This document shows, piece by piece, positions 8,369-17,733 of a DNA stretch of 64,000 nucleotides. Under the pieces are notes generated by a model. It worked only from the letters and a program-made list of their open reading frames with translations, made no database searches and was not told the origin of the DNA. The stretch comes from Desulfobulbaceae bacterium. GTDB taxonomy: Bacteria; Desulfobacterota; Desulfobulbia; Desulfobulbales; Desulfobulbaceae. The DNA lies in NCBI GenBank assembly GCA_003508005.1, contig DNUE01000017.1:58172-122171 (forward strand), given 5' to 3'. The position numbers and the translations under genes are program-made. How positions within the stretch are numbered: the stretch's first letter is position 1; every line of letters begins with the position of its first letter.

Positions 8369-9262
8369 TTACGCAAGGAGGTGCTGCAGGGCGCCCTTGA
8401 GTTCCGGATGCGCAAAGGTGTAGCCTGCGTTAAGGATTTTTTCCGGGACCACCCGCTGCGAGCCGAGCAGGACGTCGGCAAACTCGCCGAGGGCGACCTT
8501 GAGCAGCGGGGCCGGGACGGCCAGAAAGGCTGGGCGCCGCAGGATATTGGCCAAGGTGGTTGTAAATTCCCTGTTGGACACAGCCTGCGGTGCGGTAGCG
8601 TTGACCGGGCCGCGTACAGTGCTTTCTGCCGCGGCATGGAGAAGGATGCCGACCAAGTCGTCAATATGAATCCAGGACATGAACTGACTGCCGTTGCCGA
8701 TGCGGCCGCCCAAACCGAGCCTGAATGGCAGGAGCATCCTCGGCAACGCGCCGCCGTCGCTGCCCAGCACCAAGCCGATCCGGACCGAAATCACCCGGGT
8801 GCCCAGTTTCTCTGCCTGCCTGGCCTCCTCTTCCCAGGCCTGACAGACCTGCGCCAGGAAACCAGCGCCTGGCGGGGATGTTTCCACTAAGGTTTCAGCA
8901 CCGCGGGCGCCGTAATAGCCGATGGCTGAAGCGCAGACCAGGACCGCCGGCGGCCGGTCGAGTCCGGCCAGGCCAGCAATCAGGTTACGGGTGCCCAGCA
9001 GGCGGCTGTCCAAAATTTGTTGTTTCCTGGCAGCGTTCCAACGGCCGCTGAACACTGATTCCCCGGCCAAGTGAAAAACCGCCTCCACCCCATCAAGAAC
9101 GCTTCTCTCTGGAGGTGTTCTTATATCCCACTGGCAGGGGGTGACATTGCCGAGGAGCTGTTTGATTTTTTGAACACTCCGGCCGGCAACCACGGGCTGT
9201 TCAAGGCGACGGACCAGATGTCGGCCGACAAAGCCGGTCCCGCCGGTGACAAGGCAATGCAT
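8369..9262 (-). CDS. TIGR01777-family NAD(P)-dependent epimerase (YfcH/SDR39U1-like)
   Basis: This 297-aa protein starts at the ATG at 9262 (MHCLVTGGTGFVGRHLVRRL) behind GAGGAACTG; a frame open farther upstream lacks a matching site. It has the extended short-chain dehydrogenase fold with TGGTGFVG for NAD(P) binding. The motifs FHLAGE, SRLLGTRNL, SAIGYYG (active-site Tyr) and PFRLGLGGRIGNGSQFMSWIHIDD are those of the TIGR01777 epimerases. These include E. coli YfcH and human SDR39U1; their substrate is unknown. The C-terminal extension (REFTTTLANILRRPAFLAVPAPLLK) corresponds to DUF1731. It is the first gene of the redox operon running down to 6002. Confidence 0.92.
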   Translation of the reverse strand: MHCLVTGGTGFVGRHLVRRLEQPVVAGRSVQKIKQLLGNVTPCQWDIRTPPERSVLDGVEAVFHLAGESVFSGRWNAARKQQILDSRLLGTRNLIAGLAGLDRPPAVLVCASAIGYYGARGAETLVETSPPGAGFLAQVCQAWEEEARQAEKLGTRVISVRIGLVLGSDGGALPRMLLPFRLGLGGRIGNGSQFMSWIHIDDLVGILLHAAAESTVRGPVNATAPQAVSNREFTTTLANILRRPAFLAVPAPLLKVALGEFADVLLGSQRVVPEKILNAGYTFAHPELKGALQHLLA

Positions 9263-9405
9263 CAGTTCCTCATTCCGTTTTGTTCCGCGTTGATCTTTGG
9301 GATGACATGAAAACAAGGCAAATACTATATTATCGTATTGGCGGAATTTGTCCAAAACTGTTTTTGCAGGCGGCAGTTCTTTCGCGGCAGGGGGGATGGA
9401 CTCAA

Positions 9406-12400
9406 TTACTCCACCCGCAGGCAGAAGTTTTCAACCTCCTGCCATTTTTGCTGCAGTCTCTTTGCTGAAACAGGAACGGCGGTGCCGAGTTCCGGCGCAA
9501 AAACAGAAACCCGAAGCTCCTCCACCAGCTCCCGGTATTCGGCCAGACTGCGGCAGCATTCCGCCGGCAGGTTGATATTCTCCTGGAACCGGTTCAGCCG
9601 GTTGAGGGCCCGGGCAATCTGCTCAGCCTTTTTGCTGTCCTTGCCTGGCGCATGCGCTGCGCGCTCAATGCGGATGGCCAGGGCCTTGAGGTAGCGCTCG
9701 GTGTGCGCGAGATCAGTGAACTGCCTGGTCAAAAGAAAGTGCGGGGGCAGCAGCTCCTGGAGCAGGCCCTGCATTTCGATGCGCAGTAGTTCGGGGAGGT
9801 TGGTGCCCTTTTCCTGTCTCCCCGGCAAGAGACGGCTTTGGACTTCCCGGCGCAGGGCGAGCAGCCGGAGCAGCGAGTCGAGCATCTGCCTGCCGGTGCG
9901 GGAAACGCCCTGGGCCTGGGCTGTGGCCGCTGTTACCTCGAATTCCAGGGAAGAGGGCAGGGATCCCCGGTGTGTGGCAAAGAGGTGGTCGAGGAGAAAG
10001 GCCAACAGGTGCTCCCGCAGTTCCGCTGCGGCCAGTCCCGTGCCCAGGGCCAGCCAGGAGGCGGAGTGGCTGGCGAGGGCCGCCTTGCATTCTGCAGACA
10101 AAACCTTCACTTCCTTGGGGAAGCGGAGGGTGTGGAGAAAGCGCAGGCCGGTTCGGTTGCGCCGGCAACTTTCCACCCGGTCGTCAATATAGCGCAGCTC
10201 TACCCTGCGCCTCAGTTCGTCGACGAAAAGGGCAGGGTAGAGAATCCCGGCTGTGAGATGGTTCCCATGAAGCGGGATGGGTTCCGGAGGGGTGGCGAAA
10301 TCCCAGGTTTCAATTATCCGTGCGGCCGGGGAAGGCGTTGCTGTTTTCCGAACCGAGGCTGCAGGGCCTCCTTCCTTCCCGTGCACCGCATCCACCAGAT
10401 CCTGAAACGAGCGGCTGGTGACCACTGTTTTGCCATCTTCGCCAGTGAGACAGTAGCGCATTTTCAGGTGGACCGGCAGTTTGTCGGGTTGCCAGTCCGT
10501 CCGTTCGATTTTCATCTGGAAACTTTTGAACACAGCCTGTTCCAGTGCTGCATAGAGGGAACCCTGGTGCAGTGCAAGCCCATCCATGATCCGGCTTGCC
10601 GCTTCCGGCAGAGGTACCAGGCGGCGGCGAAGGGCCTTGGGCAGGGACTTGAGCAGGCTCGCAATTTTTTCCTCGAGCAGCCCGGGCACCAGCCATTCAA
10701 AGAGGTTAGGCTGTAAAGTATCCACCAAGGCCAGGGGGACAAAGACGGTCACCCCGTCCGCCTCACTGCCCGGTTCGAAGAGGTAGGCCAGCGGGAGAGA
10801 ATGGGGGCCGGCCTGCAGGTATTCGGGGAAACGATACAGCTCATCGCTGTCCGGCACCGACTGGCAGATATCCTCCATCCGCATCCGCAAAAACCGTTCG
10901 CCGTGGCGTCTGCGGATCTCCCGGTTCAGGGTGTGACGGTCAAAAACCTGGCCGAGCCGCTCGTCGTAAAAGCGATACAGGGCATGGTCATCAACCAGAA
11001 TGTCGCGTCGGCGGGTTTTGGCCTCCATCTCCTGGTATTGTTTGATGAGGGCAAGGTTGTGCAGGAGAAAGGGGCAACGGCCGCCCAGTTCCCCTTGGAC
11101 CAGGGCCTGGCGGATAAAGATCGTTCTGGCCTCAACCGCGGCCGACTCGCTGACCCGGCCGAAGTTGACCCTTCGGCCGGCAATGATGACCAGGCCGAAC
11201 AGGGTCACCTTTTCCAGGGCGGTGACCTGGCCGGCCTTTTTTTCCCAGTGTGGGTCGGACCAATTGCGCCGGCACAGACTGCCGCCGATCTCTTCCAGCC
11301 AGCGGCAATTGATGCTCGCCGCGTTCATGGCATAGAGCCGGCCGGTTTCCATGAAGGAGGCGCAGACCAGCCACTGGCCGCCATGGTTGAAGAGGGCGGA
11401 GCCGGGAAAGAGCATTACCTCCCGACCGCCGCTGATCTGGTAGAGGTTCTTTTCTTTTTTCTGGCCGATGTTGCGCAGGAAGCCGCTGAGCAGGGCCTGG
11501 TGGATGGCGGCAAAGGATGCCGGCTCGGCGCTGTCGTGAAAGCTCTGGTGGTGGCGGGTCAGCTCATTGATCTGCTCATGGATGTCCAGCCATTCGCGCA
11601 TGCGCTGCCAGGAGAGAAAGTGGCTGGCACAGAATTTGCGCAGCCTGTTTTTGGTTACTTTGCCCGCCGTTGCCTGAAAGGCTTCCCAGATATTGACGAG
11701 CGACAGGAAATCCGAGTGCTGATCGGCAAAGCGGCGGTGCGCGGCGTCCGCCTTTTCTTCCCTGTCGGCGGGGCGGATCCTGGGATCCTGGATCGAGAGG
11801 CCGGCGGCGATGATCTTTATTTCGCGCACGGCACCGCGCTGTGCAGCCTCGACCATGATCCGGGCAATGCAGGGGTCCAGGGGCAGGCCGGCCATGATCC
11901 GGCCCCGGTGCGTCAGCTGGTTCGATTCGGTGATCGCTCCAAGTTCCTGCAGGAGCCGGTAGCCGTCACGGAGCGCATGGGAAGAGGGAGGATCGAGGAA
12001 GGGAAAATCCCGGGGATCGCCGAGCTTCAGGCTGATCATCTGCAGGATGACTTCCGCCAGGTTGGCGCGCTGGATTTCCGGCTGGGTGAATTGCGGCCGG
12101 TTTTGATAGTCCTCCTCGCTGTACAGGCGCAGGCAAAAACCTGGGCCGGTGCGGCCGCAACGGCCGGTTCGCTGGTCGCAGCTCGCCCGCGAGATCCGGC
12201 AAACCGGAAGGCTGGTGGTACCGGCCCGGGGATTGTAGCGCGAGATCCTGGCCAGCCCGGTGTCAATGACGAAGCGGATTCCCGGCACCGTCAGAGAGGT
12301 TTCAGCGATGTTGGTGGCCACAATGACCTTGCGCAGCCGGGAGGGCCGGAAAATTTTGCGCTGGTCCGCTGCGTGCAGACGGCCAAACAGGGGAAGGACA

Positions 12401-13194
12401 ATGGTGCTGTCGGCAAATTTTGCCTGTAAGAGCTCCGTGCAGTCCAGAATGTCCCGTTCCGTGGGCAAGAAGATGAGCATGTCGCCGACGGGGTGCTGCT
12501 CGGCAAGCAGGGCCGCCTCGCGCGCTGCCTGCTCGACATGGGACGTCTCCTCTTCGTCTTTGCTTCCGGGGAGTGGCTGATAGGCAACGGTGACCGGATA
12601 GGTACGGCCGGAGACATTGATGATCGGCGCTGAATCGAAGTGGGCGCTGAATTTATCAGTGTCCAGAGTGGCTGAGGAGATGAGCAGCTTGAGGTCAGGG
12701 CGTCGGGCGAGCAGGGTTTTGAGATAACCGAGAAGAAAGTCGATGTTCAGGCTCCGTTCATGGGCCTCATCGATGATCAGGGTGTCGTAGCGGCGAAGCA
12801 GATGGTCCTGTCGGGTTTCCGCCAGCAGCACCCCGTCGGTCATGAACTTGATCAGGGTATCGGCGGTGGTCTGGTCACGGAACCTGATCTTGTAGCCGAC
12901 CCTGCCGGGCGCCTGCATCTCGGCCGCCACCCTTTCCGCCACAGAGACCGCGGCGATCCGCCGGGGCTGGGTGCAGCCGATGATGCCGGTCCGTCCCCGG
13001 CCGGCCGCAATGCACATTTTGGGCAGCTGGGTGGTCTTGCCCGATCCCGTGTCACCGGCAATCACCAGCACCTGCTGGTTGCCGATGGCGGCGACGATGT
13101 CGTCCCGCCTCGCAGCAATAGGCAGGTGATCCAGAGTTGAGAGGTCCATGGACTGTTGTTGTATCCGGGGGATTGAGAAAAAATTCCAGGGCAT
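9406..13194 (-). CDS. hrpA: ATP-dependent RNA helicase HrpA (DEAH box)
   Basis: The protein has 1262 aa, close to the usual HrpA length of about 1300. Motif I is GDTGSGKTTQ, motif II DEAHERS, motif III SAT, and motif VI reads QRTGRCGRTGPG, a small variation on QRAGRCGR. The helicase core (about 20-400) is followed by the winged-helix/ratchet HA2 region, an OB fold and the long C-terminal DUF3418 region characteristic of bacterial HrpA. HrpA family helicases unwind RNA with 3'-5' polarity and have been linked to mRNA processing and rescue of stalled ribosomes. The ATG at 13194 is followed by another in-frame ATG at 13149 (MDLSTLDHLPIAARR); either may be used, since neither ribosome site is strong. 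It is transcribed divergently from galU. Confidence 0.95.
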   Translation of the reverse strand: MPWNFFSIPRIQQQSMDLSTLDHLPIAARRDDIVAAIGNQQVLVIAGDTGSGKTTQLPKMCIAAGRGRTGIIGCTQPRRIAAVSVAERVAAEMQAPGRVGYKIRFRDQTTADTLIKFMTDGVLLAETRQDHLLRRYDTLIIDEAHERSLNIDFLLGYLKTLLARRPDLKLLISSATLDTDKFSAHFDSAPIINVSGRTYPVTVAYQPLPGSKDEEETSHVEQAAREAALLAEQHPVGDMLIFLPTERDILDCTELLQAKFADSTIVLPLFGRLHAADQRKIFRPSRLRKVIVATNIAETSLTVPGIRFVIDTGLARISRYNPRAGTTSLPVCRISRASCDQRTGRCGRTGPGFCLRLYSEEDYQNRPQFTQPEIQRANLAEVILQMISLKLGDPRDFPFLDPPSSHALRDGYRLLQELGAITESNQLTHRGRIMAGLPLDPCIARIMVEAAQRGAVREIKIIAAGLSIQDPRIRPADREEKADAAHRRFADQHSDFLSLVNIWEAFQATAGKVTKNRLRKFCASHFLSWQRMREWLDIHEQINELTRHHQSFHDSAEPASFAAIHQALLSGFLRNIGQKKEKNLYQISGGREVMLFPGSALFNHGGQWLVCASFMETGRLYAMNAASINCRWLEEIGGSLCRRNWSDPHWEKKAGQVTALEKVTLFGLVIIAGRRVNFGRVSESAAVEARTIFIRQALVQGELGGRCPFLLHNLALIKQYQEMEAKTRRRDILVDDHALYRFYDERLGQVFDRHTLNREIRRRHGERFLRMRMEDICQSVPDSDELYRFPEYLQAGPHSLPLAYLFEPGSEADGVTVFVPLALVDTLQPNLFEWLVPGLLEEKIASLLKSLPKALRRRLVPLPEAASRIMDGLALHQGSLYAALEQAVFKSFQMKIERTDWQPDKLPVHLKMRYCLTGEDGKTVVTSRSFQDLVDAVHGKEGGPAASVRKTATPSPAARIIETWDFATPPEPIPLHGNHLTAGILYPALFVDELRRRVELRYIDDRVESCRRNRTGLRFLHTLRFPKEVKVLSAECKAALASHSASWLALGTGLAAAELREHLLAFLLDHLFATHRGSLPSSLEFEVTAATAQAQGVSRTGRQMLDSLLRLLALRREVQSRLLPGRQEKGTNLPELLRIEMQGLLQELLPPHFLLTRQFTDLAHTERYLKALAIRIERAAHAPGKDSKKAEQIARALNRLNRFQENINLPAECCRSLAEYRELVEELRVSVFAPELGTAVPVSAKRLQQKWQEVENFCLRVE

Positions 13195-13278
13195 CCCTTG
13201 CTGATTGTCCCGTCACCTGCTATGTATACAGGAAATCGCTTGCGAACTCATTGAAAACCCATTTATTGCAGGAGAAAG

Positions 13279-14157
13279 ATGACAAGGATAAGAAAGGCCG
13301 TTATTCCGGTGGCTGGCCTGGGTACCCGTTTTCTTCCCGCCACCAAGGCCATCCCCAAGGAAATGCTGACCATTGTCGACCGGCCCACCATCCAGTATAT
13401 TGTCGAGGAGGCGGTGGCCTCGGGCATCGACCAGATCATCCTCATCACCAGCCAGGGCAAGTCGGCCATCGAGAACCATTTTGACTATGATTTCCAGCTC
13501 GATACCGTGCTCAAGGAGAAGAATAAGGTCCTGCTCCAGGAGGAGCTGAACATTATTTCCAACCTGATCGATATCGTTTCTGTCCGCCAGAAGAAGCCCC
13601 TCGGCCTGGGGCACGCCATCTGGATGGCCCGGGATGTAATCGGCAATGAACCGTTCATGGTTTTGCTCGGTGACGATCTGGTTCGGAGCAGGGTGCCCTG
13701 CTGCAAGCAGATGATCGACCTGTTCGATAACGTTCAGGAGTCGATTGTCGCGGTGCAGCGGGTTCCCATGGACCAGGTTCACCAGTACGGTATCGTCGAG
13801 GGCGTGCCCACGGAGAGAAAAGGGGCGTTCAAGGTCACCAGCATGGTGGAAAAGCCGGCTCCCGGAACCTCTCTTTCGGACATGGCCATCATCGGCCGCT
13901 ACCTCTTGATGCCCGACATTTTTGACTATCTCGGGAAAGCCACCCCCGGCCACGGCGGCGAAATCCAGCTGACCGACTCCCTTGTTGAACTTGCCCGCCG
14001 GCGCGGCATGTATGCCTACGAGTTTGAAGGCAAACGCTATGACGCCGGCGATAAGCTCGGCTATCTCAAGGCGGTTGTCGATTTTGCCATCACCCATCCG
14101 ACACTGGGCAAGGCATTCAAGGATTATATCCGCCATGCCTCGGAAGAGCAGCTCTGA
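13279..14157 (+). CDS. galU: UTP--glucose-1-phosphate uridylyltransferase GalU
   Basis: This 292-aa protein begins MTRIRKAVIPVAGLGTRFLP at an ATG behind GCAGGAGAAAG. The nucleotidyltransferase signature GLGTRFLPATKAIPKEM provides the triphosphate-binding loop and catalytic Lys. LGHAIWMARDVIGNEPFMVLLGDD carries the metal-binding acidic pair, and EKPAPGTSLSDMAIIGRYL matches GalU of bacteria. It makes UDP-glucose for lipopolysaccharide, glycogen or trehalose precursors and cell-surface sugars. It is transcribed away from hrpA, and priA follows 66 bp downstream on the same strand. A run of eight T follows the gene without a clear hairpin. Confidence 0.97.
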   Translation: MTRIRKAVIPVAGLGTRFLPATKAIPKEMLTIVDRPTIQYIVEEAVASGIDQIILITSQGKSAIENHFDYDFQLDTVLKEKNKVLLQEELNIISNLIDIVSVRQKKPLGLGHAIWMARDVIGNEPFMVLLGDDLVRSRVPCCKQMIDLFDNVQESIVAVQRVPMDQVHQYGIVEGVPTERKGAFKVTSMVEKPAPGTSLSDMAIIGRYLLMPDIFDYLGKATPGHGGEIQLTDSLVELARRRGMYAYEFEGKRYDAGDKLGYLKAVVDFAITHPTLGKAFKDYIRHASEEQL

Positions 14158-14223
14158 CAGTCCGTTCTGATTTTTTTTCGGAGAGTATCTCGTTCTGCAG
14201 ATTCAGAAAGGTGACGAGCGGCC

Positions 14224-16755
14224 ATGACCTGCTATGAAATCGCTGTCGCCGCCCCCCTGCGCAAGACCCTGACGTATGCCCGGCCCTTTTCTCTTCCAGC
14301 GCAAGAGACCATCGACCCGGGCCGGCGGGTCCTTGTCCCTCTGGGCCGGCGCGTGGTCACCGGCTATGTCCTGACGGTTATCGATGAGGCGGGAACTGGC
14401 GGAAACGGGATCGAAATCAAGCCCATAACCGAGCTGCTGGATCAGGGACCGCTTTTTCTCCCGGCCATGATTCCATTTTTCCGCTGGATCGCCGAGTATT
14501 ACCACCATCCCTTGGGCGAGGTGATCAGAACCGCCCTGCCTGGAGGCTTGACTGGGGGCAGCGGCAGGAAGGTCCTTCTTGACCCGGCTTTCCGCGATCA
14601 GCTTGCTGCCTCGCTCCAGACCGCCGAGGGGTTGCCCTCCGGCTGGGGCCAGCGTTTACTGCAAAGCGGTGAACTGGCGCCGGGTACGGTTGCCGGGCTT
14701 CGGCGGGATCCGGCGGTCCGCTCTCTCCTCGCCAGGTGGGAGAAGCTGGGATGGATCAGGATCGAGGAGGAGGTCCACGCGGTCTCTGTCCGGCAGAAGA
14801 TGCAGAGGGTGATCTCTCTTGCGCCCGAAACGGCAGCCAGGATCAGGCAGGAACTGCGAAAGGAAGACGGGGACATGACGGCCTGCCTGGCGCTGCTTTT
14901 TCCTGAGCTGAAAACGTCGGCGCGGAAAACCCTGGCCCTTATCTGTGAGTTCGGGGTGGCGGCGGCTGCTCCGCCGGTATTGCAACCGGCGATCACCCGG
15001 CAATATTCGGGGGCCGGCAATGGTCTGCGGGAGTTGGCGGCCGCGGGGATAATCCGTTGTTTTGAAAAGCAGGCGTACCGGGACCCTTTCGGCGGGCCGC
15101 CAAGTTTTTTGCCAAAGCCCCTTCAATTGACTCCGGATCAGCAGGAGGTCCTCCAGCAACTGCTTCCCGCCATTGGTACGCCATCGTTTCGGACCTTTCT
15201 CCTGCACGGGGTGACCGGCTGCGGCAAGACCGAGGTGTATTTGCGGGCAACGGAGGCGGTCCTGACTTCCGGGCTCAGTGTCCTGGTCCTGGTCCCGGAA
15301 ATCGCTCTGGCCTCCCAGCTGGAGGCCCAGTTTTATTCCCGGTTCGGAGGGCAGGTGGCGGTGCTGCACAGCGGCCTGTCCGAAGGCGAGCGCCATGACC
15401 AGTGGCAGCGGATCCTTTCCGGCCAGGCCAGGGTGGTCATTGGGGCCAGGTCAGCGGTGTTTGCGCCTCTTCACTCCCTCGGCCTGGTTATCGTCGACGA
15501 GGAGCATGAACCGGCCTACAAGCAGGAGGACGGACTGCGCTACAACGGCCGCGACCTGGCCGTGCTGCGCGCAAGTTTTTCCTCCTGTCCGGTCATCCTG
15601 GGGTCTGCCACTCCCTCGGTCATCAGCTATCATCATGCCCTGACCGGCAAGTATACCCTGCTCAGCATGCCGCGGCGCATCGAGGGACAGAGCCTGCCCC
15701 GGGTTGAAGTGGTCAATCTGGCCCTGAGCCGGACCTCGCGGCCGGATCTCTTTTTTTCCGATCCGCTGATCCGGGCCCTGAAGGAAAATATGGAGAAGCG
15801 GCGGCAAAGCCTTTTGTTCGTCAATCGCCGAGGATTTGCCAGCTTCATGCTCTGTCGGGACTGCGGCCACATCGTCCAGTGCCGGCATTGCCAGGTGTCG
15901 CTGACCCTGCATCGGCGCGAGCAGCGATTGGTCTGTCATTACTGCGGCTACAGCCTGACCACCCGAATCGTGTGCCCGGCCTGCACTTCACCCAAAATGG
16001 ATGGGCTTGGCCTTGGCTCCGAGAGGATCGAGGATGAAGTGCGCCAGCTCATCCCCCATGCCCGGGTGGCCAGATTGGACAGCGATGCCGCCACCAGCAG
16101 GAAGCAATATCTGGCAACGCTCCGGGCCGTTCGGGAGGGGGATGTCGATATCCTGGTGGGCACCCAGATGATCGCCAAGGGGCTTCATTTCCCGAATATT
16201 ACCTTGGTGGGTGTTGTCTGGGCCGACAGCGGCCTGGGGATGCCTGATTTCAGGGCAGCCGAGCGGACCTTTCAGCTGCTGGCGCAGGTCACCGGCCGGG
16301 CAGGTCGCGGAGAGCACCCGGGCAAAGTCATCATTCAGACTTACCAGCCCCATCATTATTCAGTCCTTTGCGCCCAGCAGCATGATTATCCGGCATTGTA
16401 CAACAAGGAACTGTCCCTGCGCCGGGATCTTCGTTATCCGCCCTTTTCACGGCTGGTCAACATCCGAATCAGCGGCCGCGATGAGGCAAAGGTGAAGGAC
16501 AGCGCCGGCAGGGTCGGCCATTTTCTCCGTAGCGCCTTGGCCCGTCGCCGTCGTGACGCAGCGGTGGAAATACTCGGCCCGGCACCGGCACCGCTGGCCA
16601 GAATCAAGGACAAAAGCAGGTGGCAGGTGCTCTTGAAGAGCAGCAGACTGGCCCTGCTTCATGAGCTGTGCGAGCAGCTGCTGGAGGATTCCGCACGAAT
16701 CTGCGGCCGGGGCATCAGCCTGGCAATCGATGTCGATCCCGAGAACATGATGTGA
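14224..16755 (+). CDS. priA: Primosomal protein N' (replication restart helicase PriA)
   Basis: This 843-aa protein has the full PriA arrangement. An N-terminal 3'-DNA-binding domain spans about residues 1-105. A superfamily 2 helicase core carries Walker A GVTGCGKTEVYL and DEEH, with the conserved GSATPS. A zinc-binding insertion has eight cysteines in paired form (CRDCGHIVQCRHC, then CHYCGYSL and CPAC). The closing helicase motifs are GTQMIAKGLHFPNITLVGVV and QVTGRAGRG. PriA recognises stalled forks and reloads the replisome. The start has GAAAGGTGACGAG upstream. The length is slightly above E. coli PriA (732 aa), with extra sequence in the N-terminal half around residues 120-260. Confidence 0.97.
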   Translation: MTCYEIAVAAPLRKTLTYARPFSLPAQETIDPGRRVLVPLGRRVVTGYVLTVIDEAGTGGNGIEIKPITELLDQGPLFLPAMIPFFRWIAEYYHHPLGEVIRTALPGGLTGGSGRKVLLDPAFRDQLAASLQTAEGLPSGWGQRLLQSGELAPGTVAGLRRDPAVRSLLARWEKLGWIRIEEEVHAVSVRQKMQRVISLAPETAARIRQELRKEDGDMTACLALLFPELKTSARKTLALICEFGVAAAAPPVLQPAITRQYSGAGNGLRELAAAGIIRCFEKQAYRDPFGGPPSFLPKPLQLTPDQQEVLQQLLPAIGTPSFRTFLLHGVTGCGKTEVYLRATEAVLTSGLSVLVLVPEIALASQLEAQFYSRFGGQVAVLHSGLSEGERHDQWQRILSGQARVVIGARSAVFAPLHSLGLVIVDEEHEPAYKQEDGLRYNGRDLAVLRASFSSCPVILGSATPSVISYHHALTGKYTLLSMPRRIEGQSLPRVEVVNLALSRTSRPDLFFSDPLIRALKENMEKRRQSLLFVNRRGFASFMLCRDCGHIVQCRHCQVSLTLHRREQRLVCHYCGYSLTTRIVCPACTSPKMDGLGLGSERIEDEVRQLIPHARVARLDSDAATSRKQYLATLRAVREGDVDILVGTQMIAKGLHFPNITLVGVVWADSGLGMPDFRAAERTFQLLAQVTGRAGRGEHPGKVIIQTYQPHHYSVLCAQQHDYPALYNKELSLRRDLRYPPFSRLVNIRISGRDEAKVKDSAGRVGHFLRSALARRRRDAAVEILGPAPAPLARIKDKSRWQVLLKSSRLALLHELCEQLLEDSARICGRGISLAIDVDPENMM

Positions 16756-16962
16756 GTGTGGTTGCAGCACCGATGATGATCCTGGATAAGGCGTCAAGGG
16801 AAATACTCAACGGAAAGCAAAAATGCACCGGGCAAAAAGCGGGCGTGATCAGATAGGGATACGGTGCATTGCACCGGCGAACGATGCTTCGCCGCAGAGC
16901 ACCGGGAAGTTGTGGCAACGTCGTCGGGGAGGGGCAGGGAAAAAAACAGGGTTAAAAAGACA

Positions 16963-17000
16963 TGTCCCGGCAGGCTAGGAGGGGGGCGCCTGCCGGGACA
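16963..17000 (-). terminator. Rho-independent terminator of the ZraP-like gene
   Basis: A 13-bp perfect stem (TGTCCCGGCAGGC against GCCTGCCGGGACA, 12-nt loop) lies 35 bp beyond the minus-strand stop codon. On the minus strand it is followed by T-rich sequence (CTTTTTAACC, then a second T-run), as expected for intrinsic termination. Confidence 0.85.
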
Positions 17001-17035
17001 CTTGGGGGAGACTTGTTTGTTGTTTTCTTCCGTCG

Positions 17036-17527
17036 CTACGGTTTCTGTGGACCGCCTGGTGCGGGAGCAGGACCAGTTCCGGGTCCAGGCCCCGGCCCGG
17101 GTCCCGGTCCAAATCCGGGGCAACCGCCAAAGCCAAGACCTCTCAGGCCCGGCAGGTCCAGGCCGCTTTCCGCGGCTTTTGCATGCAGCTGTTCCCGCAG
17201 GTCAAATATTTCGCCGGTGAGTTGGGCAATGCGTTTGGCGTCAGGGTTCTCGCTGTTCATCAGGGCCTCCTGCTCAGCCCTTTTAATCGCCATTTCCTTG
17301 CGAAGTGCAACGGTTTCGCTCAGAAATTTATCTCTGGCTGCAATGGTTTTGTCATCCAGCTGACGCGCTTGATAACAGGAGCCTGGGCCATAGTCGTCAG
17401 AAGCGGTGCCCCAGCCAGGGCCTCCTCTCCAGGGGCGGGCATCGGCAGCCTGCATGCCGGCGAGGACAAGCGCCCCGACCAAGACCGCGCCCAGGATGAT
17501 TTGTTTGTTCAATGTGATTTTTGTCAT
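17036..17527 (-). CDS. ZraP/Spy-like periplasmic metal-stress chaperone with a Gly-Pro tail
   Basis: This 163-aa protein starts MTKITLNKQIILGAVLVGAL behind GAGGAGATCC. A frame open far upstream does not represent the gene. A signal peptide ends about at AADA-RPWRG. The mature part has the helical, charged layout of the CpxP/Spy/ZraP family: DKTIAARDKFLSETVALRKEM followed by IKRAEQEALMNSENPDAKRI and LTGEIFDLREQLHAKA. The tail from about residue 135 is low complexity, alternating Gly and Pro (FGPGPGPGPGPG), and includes one Cys. ZraP proteins bind zinc and act as periplasmic chaperones that restrain the ZraS kinase. Here the divergent gene encodes a ZraS-like kinase, and a sigma-54 promoter lies just upstream, supporting the call. 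Confidence 0.85.
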   Translation of the reverse strand: MTKITLNKQIILGAVLVGALVLAGMQAADARPWRGGPGWGTASDDYGPGSCYQARQLDDKTIAARDKFLSETVALRKEMAIKRAEQEALMNSENPDAKRIAQLTGEIFDLREQLHAKAAESGLDLPGLRGLGFGGCPGFGPGPGPGPGPGTGPAPAPGGPQKP

Positions 17528-17575
17528 AATTGGATCTCCTCGGGTTGAGTGAATGTTTGCCTGTACCCTCTTTAT

Positions 17576-17591
17576 AGCGAAGAATGTGCCA
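17576..17591 (-). promoter_or_regulatory. Sigma-54 promoter (-24/-12) of the ZraP-like gene
   Basis: On the minus strand the sequence is TGGCAC-N5-TCGCT, against the sigma-54 consensus TGGCAC-N5-TTGC(A/T). The GG and GC doublets have exact spacing. Transcription would start near 17566, giving a leader of about 40 nt before the ATG at 17527. zraP of E. coli is also sigma-54 dependent. Confidence 0.8.
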
Positions 17592-17689
17592 GTTTTCTTA
17601 TTTTTATCTATGTTACTGATTTTCCTATAAAAAAAAATTTGTCGGCGCTGGGAGGGAAAATTACCGGCCCCAGCCGGGAGACCAGGTGA

Positions 17690-17733
17690 GTAATAAGTAT
17701 TCGCAGACCGGCTGGAAGTTGGATACTTTTTAC
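17690..17733. promoter_or_regulatory. Candidate enhancer-type inverted repeat (activator site) in the divergent region
   Basis: GTAATAAGTATTC (17690-17702) and GGATACTTTTTAC (17721-17733) form an imperfect inverted repeat, matching at 11 of 13 positions, with centres 31 bp apart or about three helical turns. It lies about 100-160 bp upstream of the sigma-54 promoter, a usual distance for an NtrC/ZraR-type enhancer. The remainder of the 17528-17850 spacer is AT-rich and gene-free. Identification is by pattern and position only. Confidence 0.45.

Noticed and set aside
10801..12429. Large plus-strand open frame inside hrpA
   Set aside because: It lies antisense within a firmly identified helicase gene and has no recognisable domain.
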